DNA of 64,000 bases from Cellvibrio fontiphilus. GTDB lineage: Bacteria > Pseudomonadota > Gammaproteobacteria > Pseudomonadales > Cellvibrionaceae. Both the position numbers and the translations under genes were made by a program. The notes beneath the pieces are model-generated. The model was not told where the DNA came from. It made no database searches and saw only the letters and a program-made list of their open reading frames with translations. Positions within the stretch are counted from its first letter, which is position 1. Every line of letters begins with the position of its first letter. Of this stretch, positions 8,219 through 18,011 are shown in pieces. Where the stretch lies: NCBI RefSeq assembly GCF_035317345.1, contig NZ_JAYKTU010000009.1. One strand, given 5' to 3'.

Positions 8219-9517
8219 ATGGGCAAGAACGTCGTGGTATTGGGCACCCAATGGGGTGATGAAGGCAAGGGCAAGATCGTAGATTTATTGACTGATCAGG
8301 TCTCCCTGGTGACCCGGTTTCAGGGTGGTCACAATGCGGGTCATACCCTGGTGATTGACGGTAAAAAAACCGTACTGCACCTGATCCCCTCCGGCATTTT
8401 GCGCGATGGTGTAACCTGCCTGATAGGCAACGGTGTGGTGTTGTCGCCAGAAGCGCTGCTTAAAGAAATTGAAGGTCTTGAAGCCAATGGTGTCGAAGTG
8501 CGCAAAAATTTGCGCCTGTCTCCAGCTTGCCCTTTGATCCTGCAATACCATGTTGCTCTGGATCAGGCTCGTGAACTTGCGCGTGGCGACGCCAAGATTG
8601 GCACGACCGGCCGCGGTATCGGCCCTGCCTATGAAGATAAAGTGGCCCGTCGTGGACTGCGTTTGGGCGATCTGCTCGATATGGATAGTTTTGCCATTAA
8701 ACTCAAAGCCATTATCGATTATCACAACTTTGCCTTGACCCAATATTACAAAGTAGATGCGGTCGACTTTGACAAGGTGTTGGCTGATTGCAAAGTATGG
8801 GCCGCGCAATTAATGCCGATGATGGCAGACGTGACCGAGCTGCTGCATGCCGCGCGCGAGGAAGGCCAAAGCATTTTGTTTGAAGGCGCCCAAGGCTCGC
8901 TGCTGGACATCGACCATGGTACCTACCCCTTTGTAACCTCCTCCAATACCACCGCAGGTGGTACCGCTACCGGTTCTGGTTTTGGACCGCTCTATCTGGA
9001 TTATGTTCTGGGGATCACCAAGGCCTACACCACACGCGTTGGCTCCGGCCCTTTCCCAACCGAGTTGGATTGTGAGATCGGTGAATACCTGGGCAAAAAA
9101 GGTCATGAGTTTGGTGCTACCACTGGTCGTAAGCGTCGCTGTGGTTGGTTTGATGCGGTTGCAGTTCGCCATGCCAATCGCATCAACAGTGTGACCGGTA
9201 TTTGCTTGACCAAGCTGGATGTGCTTGATGGCTTGGAGACCGTAAAAATCTGTATCGGCTATCAGGATGCCAAAGGCAACCCGATTGCTGGCATCCCTTT
9301 TGATGCTGACGGATGGGCGGGTTTAAAGCCAATTTACGAAGAAATGGCCGGTTGGAGTGAGTCCACCGTTGGTGCGCAAAAGCTGGAAGATTTGCCGGCC
9401 AATGCCCGCGCTTATATCAAGCGTTTGGAAGAGTTGATTAAGGCGCCGATTGATATCATTTCAACTGGCCCTGATCGCGTCGAAACCATCGTTCTACGCC
9501 ATCCCTTCCAAGTCTGA
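8219..9517 (+). CDS. purA: Adenylosuccinate synthetase
   Basis: PurA catalyses the GTP-dependent ligation of aspartate to IMP, the first committed step to AMP. The N-terminal GTP-binding loop GTQWGDEGKGKIVD and the switch-like segment QGGHNAGHT are present, as are the IMP-binding GTTGRGIGPAYEDK and the later TTGRKRRCGWFD. The length, 432 aa, is typical. The gene follows hisZ in the same direction and is closed by a strong terminator, so the housekeeping block ends here. Confidence 0.98.
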   Translation: MGKNVVVLGTQWGDEGKGKIVDLLTDQVSLVTRFQGGHNAGHTLVIDGKKTVLHLIPSGILRDGVTCLIGNGVVLSPEALLKEIEGLEANGVEVRKNLRLSPACPLILQYHVALDQARELARGDAKIGTTGRGIGPAYEDKVARRGLRLGDLLDMDSFAIKLKAIIDYHNFALTQYYKVDAVDFDKVLADCKVWAAQLMPMMADVTELLHAAREEGQSILFEGAQGSLLDIDHGTYPFVTSSNTTAGGTATGSGFGPLYLDYVLGITKAYTTRVGSGPFPTELDCEIGEYLGKKGHEFGATTGRKRRCGWFDAVAVRHANRINSVTGICLTKLDVLDGLETVKICIGYQDAKGNPIAGIPFDADGWAGLKPIYEEMAGWSESTVGAQKLEDLPANARAYIKRLEELIKAPIDIISTGPDRVETIVLRHPFQV

Positions 9518-9540
9518 AATCAGGTTCACTAGCCTTCCCA

Positions 9541-9569
9541 AAAGCCCGCTCTCATAGCGGGCTTTTTTG
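9541..9569 (+). terminator. Rho-independent terminator after purA
   Basis: AAAGCCCGCT (9541-9550) pairs with AGCGGGCTTT (9556-9565) across a CTCAT loop, followed by a T run. Confidence 0.92.
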
Positions 9570-9854
9570 TTTGTAAAAAAAACTTTTCCCCATAAAAAAA
9601 GAACTTCGTTTTGGCTGTAAGCCATTCCGTGGCTATGACAAATTTCGTTTTTTTACCCGGAGCAAATGGCGTCAAAAGTGACTTATGGTCAGATTGACAC
9701 AATAATTGGCCTTGGCGTAGGATTGTGACTGTCTCCTCAAATTGCCTACAAGTATGCAAGCTGAAGGACATATCTACGCAGTGTTAGCCGGCCTCTAAAA
9801 AGGGCTGGTGGCTAGAAAGTAAATGTCAAAAAGAACCTAAAGATAAATTTAACA
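9570..9854 (+). promoter_or_regulatory. Leader and promoter region of the receptor/halogenase cluster
   Basis: No gene is visible in this stretch. The best promoter candidate is TTGACA (9694-9699), an 18-bp spacer and TAGGAT (9718-9723), predicting a transcript start near 9730 and a leader of about 125 nt. I recognised no riboswitch. The ribosome-binding site of the following gene is weak. Confidence 0.5.
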
Positions 9855-12800
9855 ATGGGGTTGGCTATGGGTTTCCATAAAAATCAGAAGACCGCACACC
9901 AGCAGAACGTCAAGTTTAAAAAATCCATGTTGGCTATGTGCATCATGGCATTCAGCGTGCCTTCTTTTGCGCAGGATACGAATGAAGAAAAAGACGCGAG
10001 TGTCGAAGAAATTATTGTTACCGGTGTTCGTGCAGATTTGCAGAATGCTCAAGAAATCAAGCGCAATGCAGATACTTTTGTAGATGCTATTTCTGCAGAA
10101 GATATCGGCTCACTGCCGGATCGCAGTGTGCTTGAAGCTATGCAGCGTGTTCCCGGTGTATCGATTGAGCGCTTTGCGGCGGCAAATGACCCGGATCACT
10201 TTGGTGTAGAGGGGTCTGGCGCGGTAATTCGTGGTATGTCTCAAACCCGCAGTGAATTTAACGGCCGCGATTCATTTACCGCTAACTCCGGGCGTGGTCT
10301 GAATTTCCAGGATGTACCGCCTGAGTTGATGGCAGGGGTAGATATTTACAAGAACCAAACTGCGGACATGATTGAAGGTGGTATTTCGGGCACAGTGAGC
10401 TTGCGTACCCGTAAGCCTTTCGATCAGGACGGTCGCCGTTTTGCTGTCTCGGCTGATGTGACCTATGGCGATATGGTAGAAGAAGCTACGCCTACTATCT
10501 CGGCGCTCTTCAGTGATCGTTGGGATACCGATGTGGGTGAGTTCGGATTCCTTGTCAACTTGTCAGATTCAAAACTGGAGGCCAGCTCCCACGGTATCCA
10601 GACTGATCGTTATGAATTCCGCCGCTTGGAGCCGCGCTTATCTCCGGGCGGAAACGTCCAGTTGCCCGGATTTGAGTATGCCGAAAACCCCTATGTGTAT
10701 GACGGCAGCTTTTACTTTTCTGGCCCAAACAGCGGCACAGCAAATATTCCGCCAGTAGGCACCAAGGGCGTTCTTGTTCCCAACGGCGCCAATATGACGA
10801 TGAAGAACGACGAGCGTGATCGCACCGGTATTGCCTTGGCTACCCAATGGGAAAGTGCTGACGATACGCTGCTGGCAAGCCTGCAGTTTATGCGCTCCGA
10901 TGCAACACTCGCGTGGACTGAAAATGCAGTCAAATATCAAACGGGTTTCAATACCGATAGAACCTGGGGGGCCCCGGGTGAAGAGTATGAGTTTGATGAG
11001 AATGGTGTGTTCTTAAACGGATCTCTCGCCGACGTGGCCGATGGCTGGCGTGGTGACGATGACCGTATCCCTCACAACGTTTCACCGAGTGCAGGCTGGG
11101 GCACCTCTCCTGTCTATGCATTTGGTCACCGTTTCCAGGCGGATAACCGCTACAAGAAAACCGAAACTATCGTTGACGACTACGCATTTAATCTGAAGTG
11201 GGCGCCGAGCGACAAATTTGAGTTGATTTTTGACTTCCAGCACATTGAAGCAGAAACCAACGACGATGACGTAACCCTGATGTTGATGACTCACGCCATT
11301 ATGGATTACGACCTCAGAGGCCTGCCTTCACTGAATATCAGCAACCCATGGGCGTTTGCTACACCAGAAAATCTGGCTGCGCATGCAGCTGACGGTCGCG
11401 ATTATGCAAACGGTGAAGTGCCTTACTTCCAGAGTCCCAGCTCGTACAACTACAACGCAGCTATGGATCACTATGAGCGCAGCGAAGGTCAGTCCGACGC
11501 TATTCGTATCGACGGTACCTATGCATTTGATGATGGTTTCTTCACCAAAGTCAAAGCCGGTGTGCGTGCTGCCGAGCGCGAGCAAACGGTTCGCAACTCT
11601 GCTTACAACTGGGGTCGTCTAGCGCCAATTTGGGATAACCCAGTGGGTTGGCTGGACTCTGATGTGGTTAAAGACACGCCAATGGCCCAGGTCACTACAC
11701 TTGACTGGAGCGACTTCTACCGCGGTGATGTGGTTAATATTGAAGGCGGCAACAAAATGCTTCACCCAAGTGATGCGCTGGTCAAAGACTATGCAAACTG
11801 GGGAACTTATTTTGCACCGCTGTATAACCCAAATGACAACGACACCTGTGCGGATGAATGGCGCCCTTCAGCTGAGCGTGTCCAGTCAGAGTGGGATCCG
11901 GTAGCGGGCCGCTGTCTGGCTTCTACTGACTTGAACGGTTTCTTCCGCGACAGTGAAATTAACTCTACCACTGAAGAAAATCAGGCCGCCTATGTGCGCT
12001 TGGATTTTGAAACCGATATCGGCGAGCGTCGCGCCTCCGGTAACATCGGTGTACGTTACGTGCGTATTACCAATGAGACTGCTGGTTTTACAACTTATCC
12101 AGAGTTGAGACGCAGTGAAAAACTACCGGCTGATTGGGATCCTCGCAACGTAACGGGTGCTGACTTCGACCTGTTTGATCCCGAGAATGAATTCCTCGGT
12201 TCACCTTCCAACTATGTGGATGATATATACATCGGCTTTGCGAACGACGCCTATACGCCCAACCTCGCCAAGCGCACTTACGATGACATTCTGCCCAGCT
12301 TTAACTTGAAGGTAGAGTTGACTCCTGAAGTGATTGGACGTTTTGCGGTATCCAAAGCTATTGCATTGCCGGATATTGGCGATTTGCGTAACTACACCAA
12401 CATCGGCAGTAACGATGGCTTCACCTACAACTTCAAAGACCCCTACTGGGGGCCAAACAATCCTCACCCCGATACACCAATTGATCCAGCAACGGGTGAG
12501 CGCCATGTCTCTGGTTTACCAGCGACTATAGACCCGACTACTGGTCTGCCCGAGTTCAACGAGGCGGGCAACCCCGTATACAGAGGTCCTGATGGTGAGA
12601 TTGTTAACCAGCAGCGTATCGTTGATGCGGACAGCATCACCTTCGGTGGCTGGACCGGTTCATCAGGAAACCCGCTGTTGATGCCAATGGAATCTATTCA
12701 ATACGATGCATCGTTTGAATGGTATTTCAGTAAAGTGGGTTCATTGACTGCATCCTTCTTCTACAAGGATCTTGAGAACTTCTTCATCAACGGCGCCTAC

Positions 12801-13376
12801 AACCGTGAATTCACCAACCCTGTTTCCGGTGTGACCCAGACAGTGTTTGTATCTGGTCCGCAAAACGGTGGTAAGGGTGAAATGAAAGGGTTTGAATTGG
12901 GTTACACCCAGTTCTACGACATGTTGCCAGCACCTTGGGATGGTTTTGGTATTCAGGCCAACTACTCTTACATTGAAGCGCGTGGTGTTCCAAACTCCAA
13001 CCTGGATGGCGGAACTGATTTTGCGTTTGGTGGTGATATTCCGCTGCAAGGGCAGTCAGACCATACTGCCAACTTCGTGTTGATGTATGACAAGAATGAC
13101 TGGTCGGTACGTCTTGCGTACAACTGGCGTTCGGAATACCTGTTGACCTCTCGCGATGTAATTACCGGTTTGCCGGTTTACAACGACGATGCTGGCTTTA
13201 TGGATGGATCTATTTTTTACAACGTAACGGATAATGTGCAGGTCGGCTTCCAGGGCGTTAACTTGCTCAATACAGAAACCCGCACCTTTATGCAGGTTGA
13301 TGATAATCTGAGATTAGGACGTTCGTGGTTCGTTAACGACCGTCGCTATACCTTCTTGGTAAGAGCAACCTTCTAA
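9855..13376 (+). CDS. Large TonB-dependent receptor
   Basis: This outer-membrane, proton-motive-force-driven importer is 1173 aa, well above the 600-900 aa of most siderophore receptors. That size fits the large polymer- or oligosaccharide-type receptors of Xanthomonas/Caulobacter-like gammaproteobacteria. The signal peptide ends near SVPSFAQ (about residue 40), followed by the TonB box EEIIVTGVRA and a plug domain with SLPDRSVLEAMQRVPGVSIER. The C-terminus ends in an aromatic beta-strand (RYTFLVRATF), as expected for a barrel. ATG 9855 and ATG 9867 are both possible starts, with the second giving a shorter signal peptide. It is followed by a terminator and then halogenase-family genes, which suggests a shared substrate; the ligand is unknown. 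Confidence 0.93.
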   Translation: MGLAMGFHKNQKTAHQQNVKFKKSMLAMCIMAFSVPSFAQDTNEEKDASVEEIIVTGVRADLQNAQEIKRNADTFVDAISAEDIGSLPDRSVLEAMQRVPGVSIERFAAANDPDHFGVEGSGAVIRGMSQTRSEFNGRDSFTANSGRGLNFQDVPPELMAGVDIYKNQTADMIEGGISGTVSLRTRKPFDQDGRRFAVSADVTYGDMVEEATPTISALFSDRWDTDVGEFGFLVNLSDSKLEASSHGIQTDRYEFRRLEPRLSPGGNVQLPGFEYAENPYVYDGSFYFSGPNSGTANIPPVGTKGVLVPNGANMTMKNDERDRTGIALATQWESADDTLLASLQFMRSDATLAWTENAVKYQTGFNTDRTWGAPGEEYEFDENGVFLNGSLADVADGWRGDDDRIPHNVSPSAGWGTSPVYAFGHRFQADNRYKKTETIVDDYAFNLKWAPSDKFELIFDFQHIEAETNDDDVTLMLMTHAIMDYDLRGLPSLNISNPWAFATPENLAAHAADGRDYANGEVPYFQSPSSYNYNAAMDHYERSEGQSDAIRIDGTYAFDDGFFTKVKAGVRAAEREQTVRNSAYNWGRLAPIWDNPVGWLDSDVVKDTPMAQVTTLDWSDFYRGDVVNIEGGNKMLHPSDALVKDYANWGTYFAPLYNPNDNDTCADEWRPSAERVQSEWDPVAGRCLASTDLNGFFRDSEINSTTEENQAAYVRLDFETDIGERRASGNIGVRYVRITNETAGFTTYPELRRSEKLPADWDPRNVTGADFDLFDPENEFLGSPSNYVDDIYIGFANDAYTPNLAKRTYDDILPSFNLKVELTPEVIGRFAVSKAIALPDIGDLRNYTNIGSNDGFTYNFKDPYWGPNNPHPDTPIDPATGERHVSGLPATIDPTTGLPEFNEAGNPVYRGPDGEIVNQQRIVDADSITFGGWTGSSGNPLLMPMESIQYDASFEWYFSKVGSLTASFFYKDLENFFINGAYNREFTNPVSGVTQTVFVSGPQNGGKGEMKGFELGYTQFYDMLPAPWDGFGIQANYSYIEARGVPNSNLDGGTDFAFGGDIPLQGQSDHTANFVLMYDKNDWSVRLAYNWRSEYLLTSRDVITGLPVYNDDAGFMDGSIFYNVTDNVQVGFQGVNLLNTETRTFMQVDDNLRLGRSWFVNDRRYTFLVRATF

Positions 13377-13399
13377 GCCTTTGTGCTTGCAGCAAGGAG

Positions 13400-13429
13400 A
13401 GCGCGCCCCTCACCGGGCGCGCTTTTTTG
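13400..13429 (+). terminator. Rho-independent terminator after the TonB-dependent receptor
   Basis: The 9-bp arms AGCGCGCCC (13400-13408) and GGGCGCGCT (13415-13423) are followed by six T. The downstream halogenases therefore need readthrough or their own promoter in the AT-rich gap that follows. Confidence 0.9.
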
Positions 13430-13507
13430 TTTTAAAAGAAAAATATTTCCAAAAAATAAATGTGAAACTTATGGGCTAATTACCATCTTGGTCTGGGAGG
13501 GTTCTCC

Positions 13508-15061
13508 TTGAATAAATCAAGCATAAAAAAAATAGTAATCCTGGGTGGTGGAACTGCGGGTTGGATGACTGCGGCGGCCCTGTCACGTTTTGTCAAATCC
13601 GAGACCACAGAAATTGTGTTAGTGGAGTCCGCAGCGATTGGAACTGTTGGCGTAGGTGAAGCAACTATTCCGCATATTCGCGTGTTTAATGACATGCTCG
13701 GCATCGACGAAAACGAATTTATGCGCAGAACCCATGCCACCTATAAATTGGGTATCCGATTTGAAGGTTGGGGTGGTGAGTCGAGCGATTATTTCCACCC
13801 TTTTGGCGATCATGGGTTCCCCATTAAAGGCATTCCATTTCATCATTACTGGCTGCGTGCCCGTCAGCAGGCAGAGGTGGAAGCATTTGATCGTTACTCA
13901 CTGGCGAATGTTATGGCTGCCGGTGAGCGATTTATATATCCCTCTGCTAAACAGGACTCTGTCGAGTCTACATTTTCCTATGCTTACCATTTGGATGCGG
14001 GTGCTTACGCCGTTTTTTTGCGCGACTATAGCGAAGCGCGGGGTGTGCAGCGGGTTGAGGGAGAGGTTGTTAGCGTCAAACTGAATCAGGATTCTGGTTT
14101 TATCGAAAGCCTTAATCTGGGTAATGGAGAAATCATCGAGGGTGGTTTTTTTATCGATTGCAGCGGCTTTCGTGCGCGCTTATTGGGGCAGGAGTTAAAG
14201 GTTCCCTTCACCAGTTGGAACCGCTGGTTGCCCTGTGATCGTGCATATGCCATGCCCAGCGAATTAATTGCCGCTATCCGGCCCTATACCCGCTCCAGTG
14301 CAAAGTCAGCTGGTTGGTGTTGGCAAATTCCACTCCAGCATCGCGTGGGTAATGGCCACGTTTTCTGTTCATCGTTTTGTAGCGATCAGCAAGCTGTGGA
14401 TACTTTGCTGGCACATGTGCAGGGCAAACCCCTGGCCGATCCGCGCCGGATTGATTTTGAAGCGGGAATGCGTCACCGGGCGTGGGAAAAAAATTGTGTC
14501 GCCATAGGTCTGGCAAGTGGATTTCTTGAGCCGCTTGAATCAACCAGTATTTATTTAATTCAGGTTGGCATATACAAATTATTAGAGCTTTTACCTATCT
14601 CCAGCGATTTTGAACTCGATGCAAAAGAGTTTAATCGAATGGTTGCTGATGAATACGAAAAAATACGCGACTTCATTATTTTGCACTATCACTTAAACAA
14701 TCGGACGGAAGGTTTCTGGCAGCAAACTGCTAACATGAGTGTGCCCGACTCACTGCAACATAAAATGCAAGTGTTCAAAGAGAGTGCGGTTGTTGTGGAG
14801 TATGATGCAGGTTTGTTTATGCCACCAAGTTGGTTAGCGGTGTATTTCGGTCAGGGCTTTTTTCCTGAAAGGACAGATTCGCGCGTTCAACAAATTCCCC
14901 CACAAGAACTTCTGCCACTGATCCAAAAAATTCCCAACCATCTACGCAGTCTTGTTGAAAAAATGCCATCGCATATGGCTGCACTGCAGAAGCTATCAGC
15001 AGGGGAAAGGGCAGCGAATTATGTCAAGCCAAGGATGAGTTTGTATGGTGGCGCGCTATGA
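13508..15061 (+). CDS. Flavin-dependent tryptophan halogenase family protein (intact)
   Basis: This protein (517 aa) belongs to the PrnA/RebH family of FADH2-dependent halogenases, which chlorinate or brominate aromatic rings through hypohalous acid. The FAD-binding GGGTAGWM is at residues 13-20. The lysine equivalent to PrnA K79 is K80 in THATYKLGIRFEGW. The WxWxIP signature is GWCWQIP at 269-275. The catalytic Glu-Ser pair is E344-S345 in EPLESTS. All halogenase hallmarks are present. The start is TTG 13508, preceded by GGGAGGG with a 6-base gap. The stop overlaps the next gene by 4 bases (ATGA), so the two are translationally coupled. Homologues beside TonB-dependent receptors are known in xanthomonads and Brevundimonas (BrvH type), but the true substrate is mostly unknown. 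Confidence 0.93.
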   Translation: MNKSSIKKIVILGGGTAGWMTAAALSRFVKSETTEIVLVESAAIGTVGVGEATIPHIRVFNDMLGIDENEFMRRTHATYKLGIRFEGWGGESSDYFHPFGDHGFPIKGIPFHHYWLRARQQAEVEAFDRYSLANVMAAGERFIYPSAKQDSVESTFSYAYHLDAGAYAVFLRDYSEARGVQRVEGEVVSVKLNQDSGFIESLNLGNGEIIEGGFFIDCSGFRARLLGQELKVPFTSWNRWLPCDRAYAMPSELIAAIRPYTRSSAKSAGWCWQIPLQHRVGNGHVFCSSFCSDQQAVDTLLAHVQGKPLADPRRIDFEAGMRHRAWEKNCVAIGLASGFLEPLESTSIYLIQVGIYKLLELLPISSDFELDAKEFNRMVADEYEKIRDFIILHYHLNNRTEGFWQQTANMSVPDSLQHKMQVFKESAVVVEYDAGLFMPPSWLAVYFGQGFFPERTDSRVQQIPPQELLPLIQKIPNHLRSLVEKMPSHMAALQKLSAGERAANYVKPRMSLYGGAL

Positions 15062-16455
15062 AATCTATAGGTGTTATCGGAAATGATATTGCAGCCTGGA
15101 TGGCTGCTGCATTTTTTGCTGTGCAGCCAGCAGGCCAGCGCCCCAATATATCAATATTCACTGGCGCAAGTCAGGGTTGTGATGATTCAATTCAAAATCC
15201 AATTCCCGACTTTTCCGGCTTTTTGTCGCTTGTGGGTGTATCTGACCAGCAGTTTATTTCTGCCTGTGCAGCCACTCCGACTTTGGGTACTTGCTATAAA
15301 ATTTCTTCTCAATATGAGTTGGCGCAAAGTTCACACAATGATTTTTATCATATATGGGGTGAATATGGCTCCCCTCTGGGCGCTATAGAATTTCACCAGC
15401 TTTATATTCGTGCAATGCTCGAGGCCGAACACAGTGACTTGAATGGTTTATCGGTTGCTGCACTGGCAGCCAAAAACAATCGTTTTATGTTGCCATCAAG
15501 AGATCAGTTATCAATTCGCGCTACCTATCAGACTTCATATAGTTTTTTGACAAAAAACTATATCCAATGGCTGCAGCACCTTTGTAAAAAAGCAGGTGTC
15601 CAAGAGGATAGTCGTCCAATTAATTATTTATTAAAAAGCACTGATGGCTACCGCATTGAATTTCACAGTGGCGATAAGGCTGGCGCTGACTTTCTGATAA
15701 ATACTTGCCCGAAACTGCGCGATCAAGTCGCATCTTGTAACAGTTGGCGGGAATTTATTCCTTTCACTCAAGTGACACGCAAAAATACTGCGCAAGAACG
15801 GCGGCGCTTGGTGAGTGATGTTGAGTTTGGTCATAATGAATGGCGAATAACCCGTTATGCGGCTGACTCGCAAGAAACTACGACCTACGTTTTGCCTGAT
15901 GAGCCTGTGAGCGAGGAAAACGCCGAGCTTTTTTCGGGCTGCATAGCAAGTCCGCGTGAAAATCAATTATTACATTTAGGCAGGGCGTTAATTAACCTGC
16001 ACTCGCCATTGGTGTGTGAAGTAGATTTAATTTGGATAGCGTTGCGAATGCTGCAGCAATTTTATCCGGCATTGCCTGATGGGCCTTCAGCTGCAAGTGA
16101 ATACAACCAGCGCTTGATTGCAGCTTATGAAAATCTACGTGATTTATCCCAGGCAGTATTTATTCAGGTTGAACGAAAGCTGCCCGGTACGTTTGCTGCC
16201 ATCAATCGTTGCAAAGTGTCTTCCCAGCTCCAGCATAAGTTGGATTTATTTGTGCATCGGGGTAAATTGCCGGCTTATGAACATGAAATCTATAAAAGGC
16301 AATGGCAGCAATGGCTGCTCTTGGGGTTGGGTGCAAAGCCATCCCGGATTGAGCCTATCACCTTCCATTTGAGTCCGGCTGAAATGCGCAACGTATTTAA
16401 TAAAATTAAGTCAGCTGTCAGTTCAGAGGTTGAAACTTGGCCATCGGTCAAATAA
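15058..16455 (+). CDS. Tryptophan halogenase-like pseudoenzyme
   Basis: This 465-aa product is a paralogue of its two neighbours with the key sites lost. The N-terminal nucleotide motif GGGTAGW is replaced by GNDIAAW. Anchoring on the shared Leu-Gly, the catalytic lysine segment ATYKLG reads ATPTLG, so the lysine is Thr. The EPLES catalytic segment corresponds to a stretch around LHSPLVCEVDLIWIALRML with no Glu-Ser pair, and the WxWxIP motif is not recognisable. The reading frame is open along its whole length, so it is not a decaying pseudogene. It starts 4 bases inside the upstream halogenase. A scaffold, regulatory or substrate-presenting partner is possible (inference). Confidence 0.75.
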   Translation: MKSIGVIGNDIAAWMAAAFFAVQPAGQRPNISIFTGASQGCDDSIQNPIPDFSGFLSLVGVSDQQFISACAATPTLGTCYKISSQYELAQSSHNDFYHIWGEYGSPLGAIEFHQLYIRAMLEAEHSDLNGLSVAALAAKNNRFMLPSRDQLSIRATYQTSYSFLTKNYIQWLQHLCKKAGVQEDSRPINYLLKSTDGYRIEFHSGDKAGADFLINTCPKLRDQVASCNSWREFIPFTQVTRKNTAQERRRLVSDVEFGHNEWRITRYAADSQETTTYVLPDEPVSEENAELFSGCIASPRENQLLHLGRALINLHSPLVCEVDLIWIALRMLQQFYPALPDGPSAASEYNQRLIAAYENLRDLSQAVFIQVERKLPGTFAAINRCKVSSQLQHKLDLFVHRGKLPAYEHEIYKRQWQQWLLLGLGAKPSRIEPITFHLSPAEMRNVFNKIKSAVSSEVETWPSVK

Positions 16456-16476
16456 AAAACGGGAGATAACCCACTT

Positions 16477-18000
16477 ATGCATAGTTTTATCAACAATCAG
16501 GATAATCATATCAAAAGAGTGATTATTGTCGGCGGTGGTACTGCGGGCTGGATGTCAGCGGCGACCTTATCCAGATACTTAAAAAATAACAGATACGAAA
16601 TTATTCTTGTTGAATCCGATGATATAGGTACTGTGGGTGTTGGTGAGGCTACCATTCCACAGATTCAACTATTTAATAAATCACTGAATATAGATGAAGA
16701 CGATTTTATTCGTAAAACACATGCGACGTTTAAGCTTGGAATCGAATTTGTAAACTGGGGGCAGAAAGGCGATAGCTATATTCATGCATTTGGCAGTGTT
16801 GGCCACGATATGGAGTCGCTTCCTTTTTATCACTATTGGTTGAAACTGCAAAAGCAGGGGCGCTCCAAGGATATTGGCGACTATTGTCTAAATACCCTGG
16901 CGAGTAAAAAAAATAAGTTTATGCGTTCAATTGATGCGGGCAATTCGCCGTTATCCAACATTGCCTATGCATTTCATTTTGATGCGGGGTTATACGCAAA
17001 ATATTTGCGCAATTACGCTGAAAAATTAGGTGTAAAGCGCATTGAAGGAAAAATAATTGATGTTGCTCTTGATGAAAACAATGGTTTCATTAGCAGCGTG
17101 AAACTGGAAAATGGTGAATTGCTGGAAGGTGATTTTTTTATAGATTGTTCCGGTTTCAAAGGCTTGCTGATAGCCCAGACCCTGGGTGTTGGCTATGAGG
17201 ATTGGTCTCACTGGTTGCCTTGTGATAGCGCTTGGGCTGTTCCCAGTGAGCGGTTGGACCCATTGCCATCCTATACCCGTGCTACAGCGCACTCAGCTGG
17301 TTGGCAGTGGCGAATCCCGCTGCAGCACAGAACCGGGAACGGGCATGTTTTTTCCAGCAAATTTATGTCAGATGATGAGGCGCGCAAAATTTTGCTGGAG
17401 AATATTCAGGGCGAAAAATTAGCCGAGCCGAGGAAAATAAAATTTACCACCGGTCGCCGGAAGGAATTTTGGCATAAGAATTGTGTAGCTATTGGATTGG
17501 CATCTGGTTTTATGGAGCCGCTTGAATCAACCAGTATCCATTTGGTGCAGAGTGCGCTAGCGCGGATTATGGCGATGTTTCCCCATAAAGAATTCAACCA
17601 ACATGAGATTGACTCATACAATGAGCAAGTTGGTTTTGAATATGAAAAAATACGCGATTTCTTGATTCTGCATTACAAAGTGACTGAACGAAATGACTCG
17701 GCCTTCTGGAATTATTGCCGTGAAATGGAAATTCCCGATACTTTGCAGAAAAAAATTGATGTCTTTAAAGCAAACGGACACGTGTTTCGTTTTAACAATG
17801 AATTGTTTAATGAAATCAGCTGGGTGGAAGTGATGTTGGGGCAGCGGATGACTCCGCAGGGCTATCATCCTCTGGTAGATGTGTTGCCGGAGGAAGAGTT
17901 TGATCGGCGCATGGCGCAGGTTAAACGTGTAATAGATGTTGCGGTGGACTATATGCCGTCTCATGCCCAATTTATTGCGGAACATTGCGCTAAAGAATAA
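16477..18000 (+). CDS. Flavin-dependent tryptophan halogenase family protein (intact, second copy)
   Basis: This 507-aa PrnA-type halogenase is clearly paralogous to the gene at 13508. The FAD motif is GGGTAGWM (19-26), the catalytic lysine is K86 in THATFKLGIEFVNW, WxWxIP appears as GWQWRIP, and the Glu-Ser pair is E350-S351 in EPLESTS. All residues needed for catalysis are present. ATG 16477 lies 21 bases after the preceding stop, with GGGAGA upstream. A flavin reductase is needed in trans; a flavin-reductase-domain protein occurs at 51.3 kb but is not linked. The next gene begins 11 bases after the stop, so the cluster reads as one operon. Confidence 0.93.
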   Translation: MHSFINNQDNHIKRVIIVGGGTAGWMSAATLSRYLKNNRYEIILVESDDIGTVGVGEATIPQIQLFNKSLNIDEDDFIRKTHATFKLGIEFVNWGQKGDSYIHAFGSVGHDMESLPFYHYWLKLQKQGRSKDIGDYCLNTLASKKNKFMRSIDAGNSPLSNIAYAFHFDAGLYAKYLRNYAEKLGVKRIEGKIIDVALDENNGFISSVKLENGELLEGDFFIDCSGFKGLLIAQTLGVGYEDWSHWLPCDSAWAVPSERLDPLPSYTRATAHSAGWQWRIPLQHRTGNGHVFSSKFMSDDEARKILLENIQGEKLAEPRKIKFTTGRRKEFWHKNCVAIGLASGFMEPLESTSIHLVQSALARIMAMFPHKEFNQHEIDSYNEQVGFEYEKIRDFLILHYKVTERNDSAFWNYCREMEIPDTLQKKIDVFKANGHVFRFNNELFNEISWVEVMLGQRMTPQGYHPLVDVLPEEEFDRRMAQVKRVIDVAVDYMPSHAQFIAEHCAKE

Positions 18001-18011
18001 TTGGACGTTGG

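Noticed and set aside
9518..9854. Riboswitch in the leader of the large TonB-dependent receptor
   Set aside because: No conserved riboswitch core was recognised; only a promoter candidate and weak hairpins are present.
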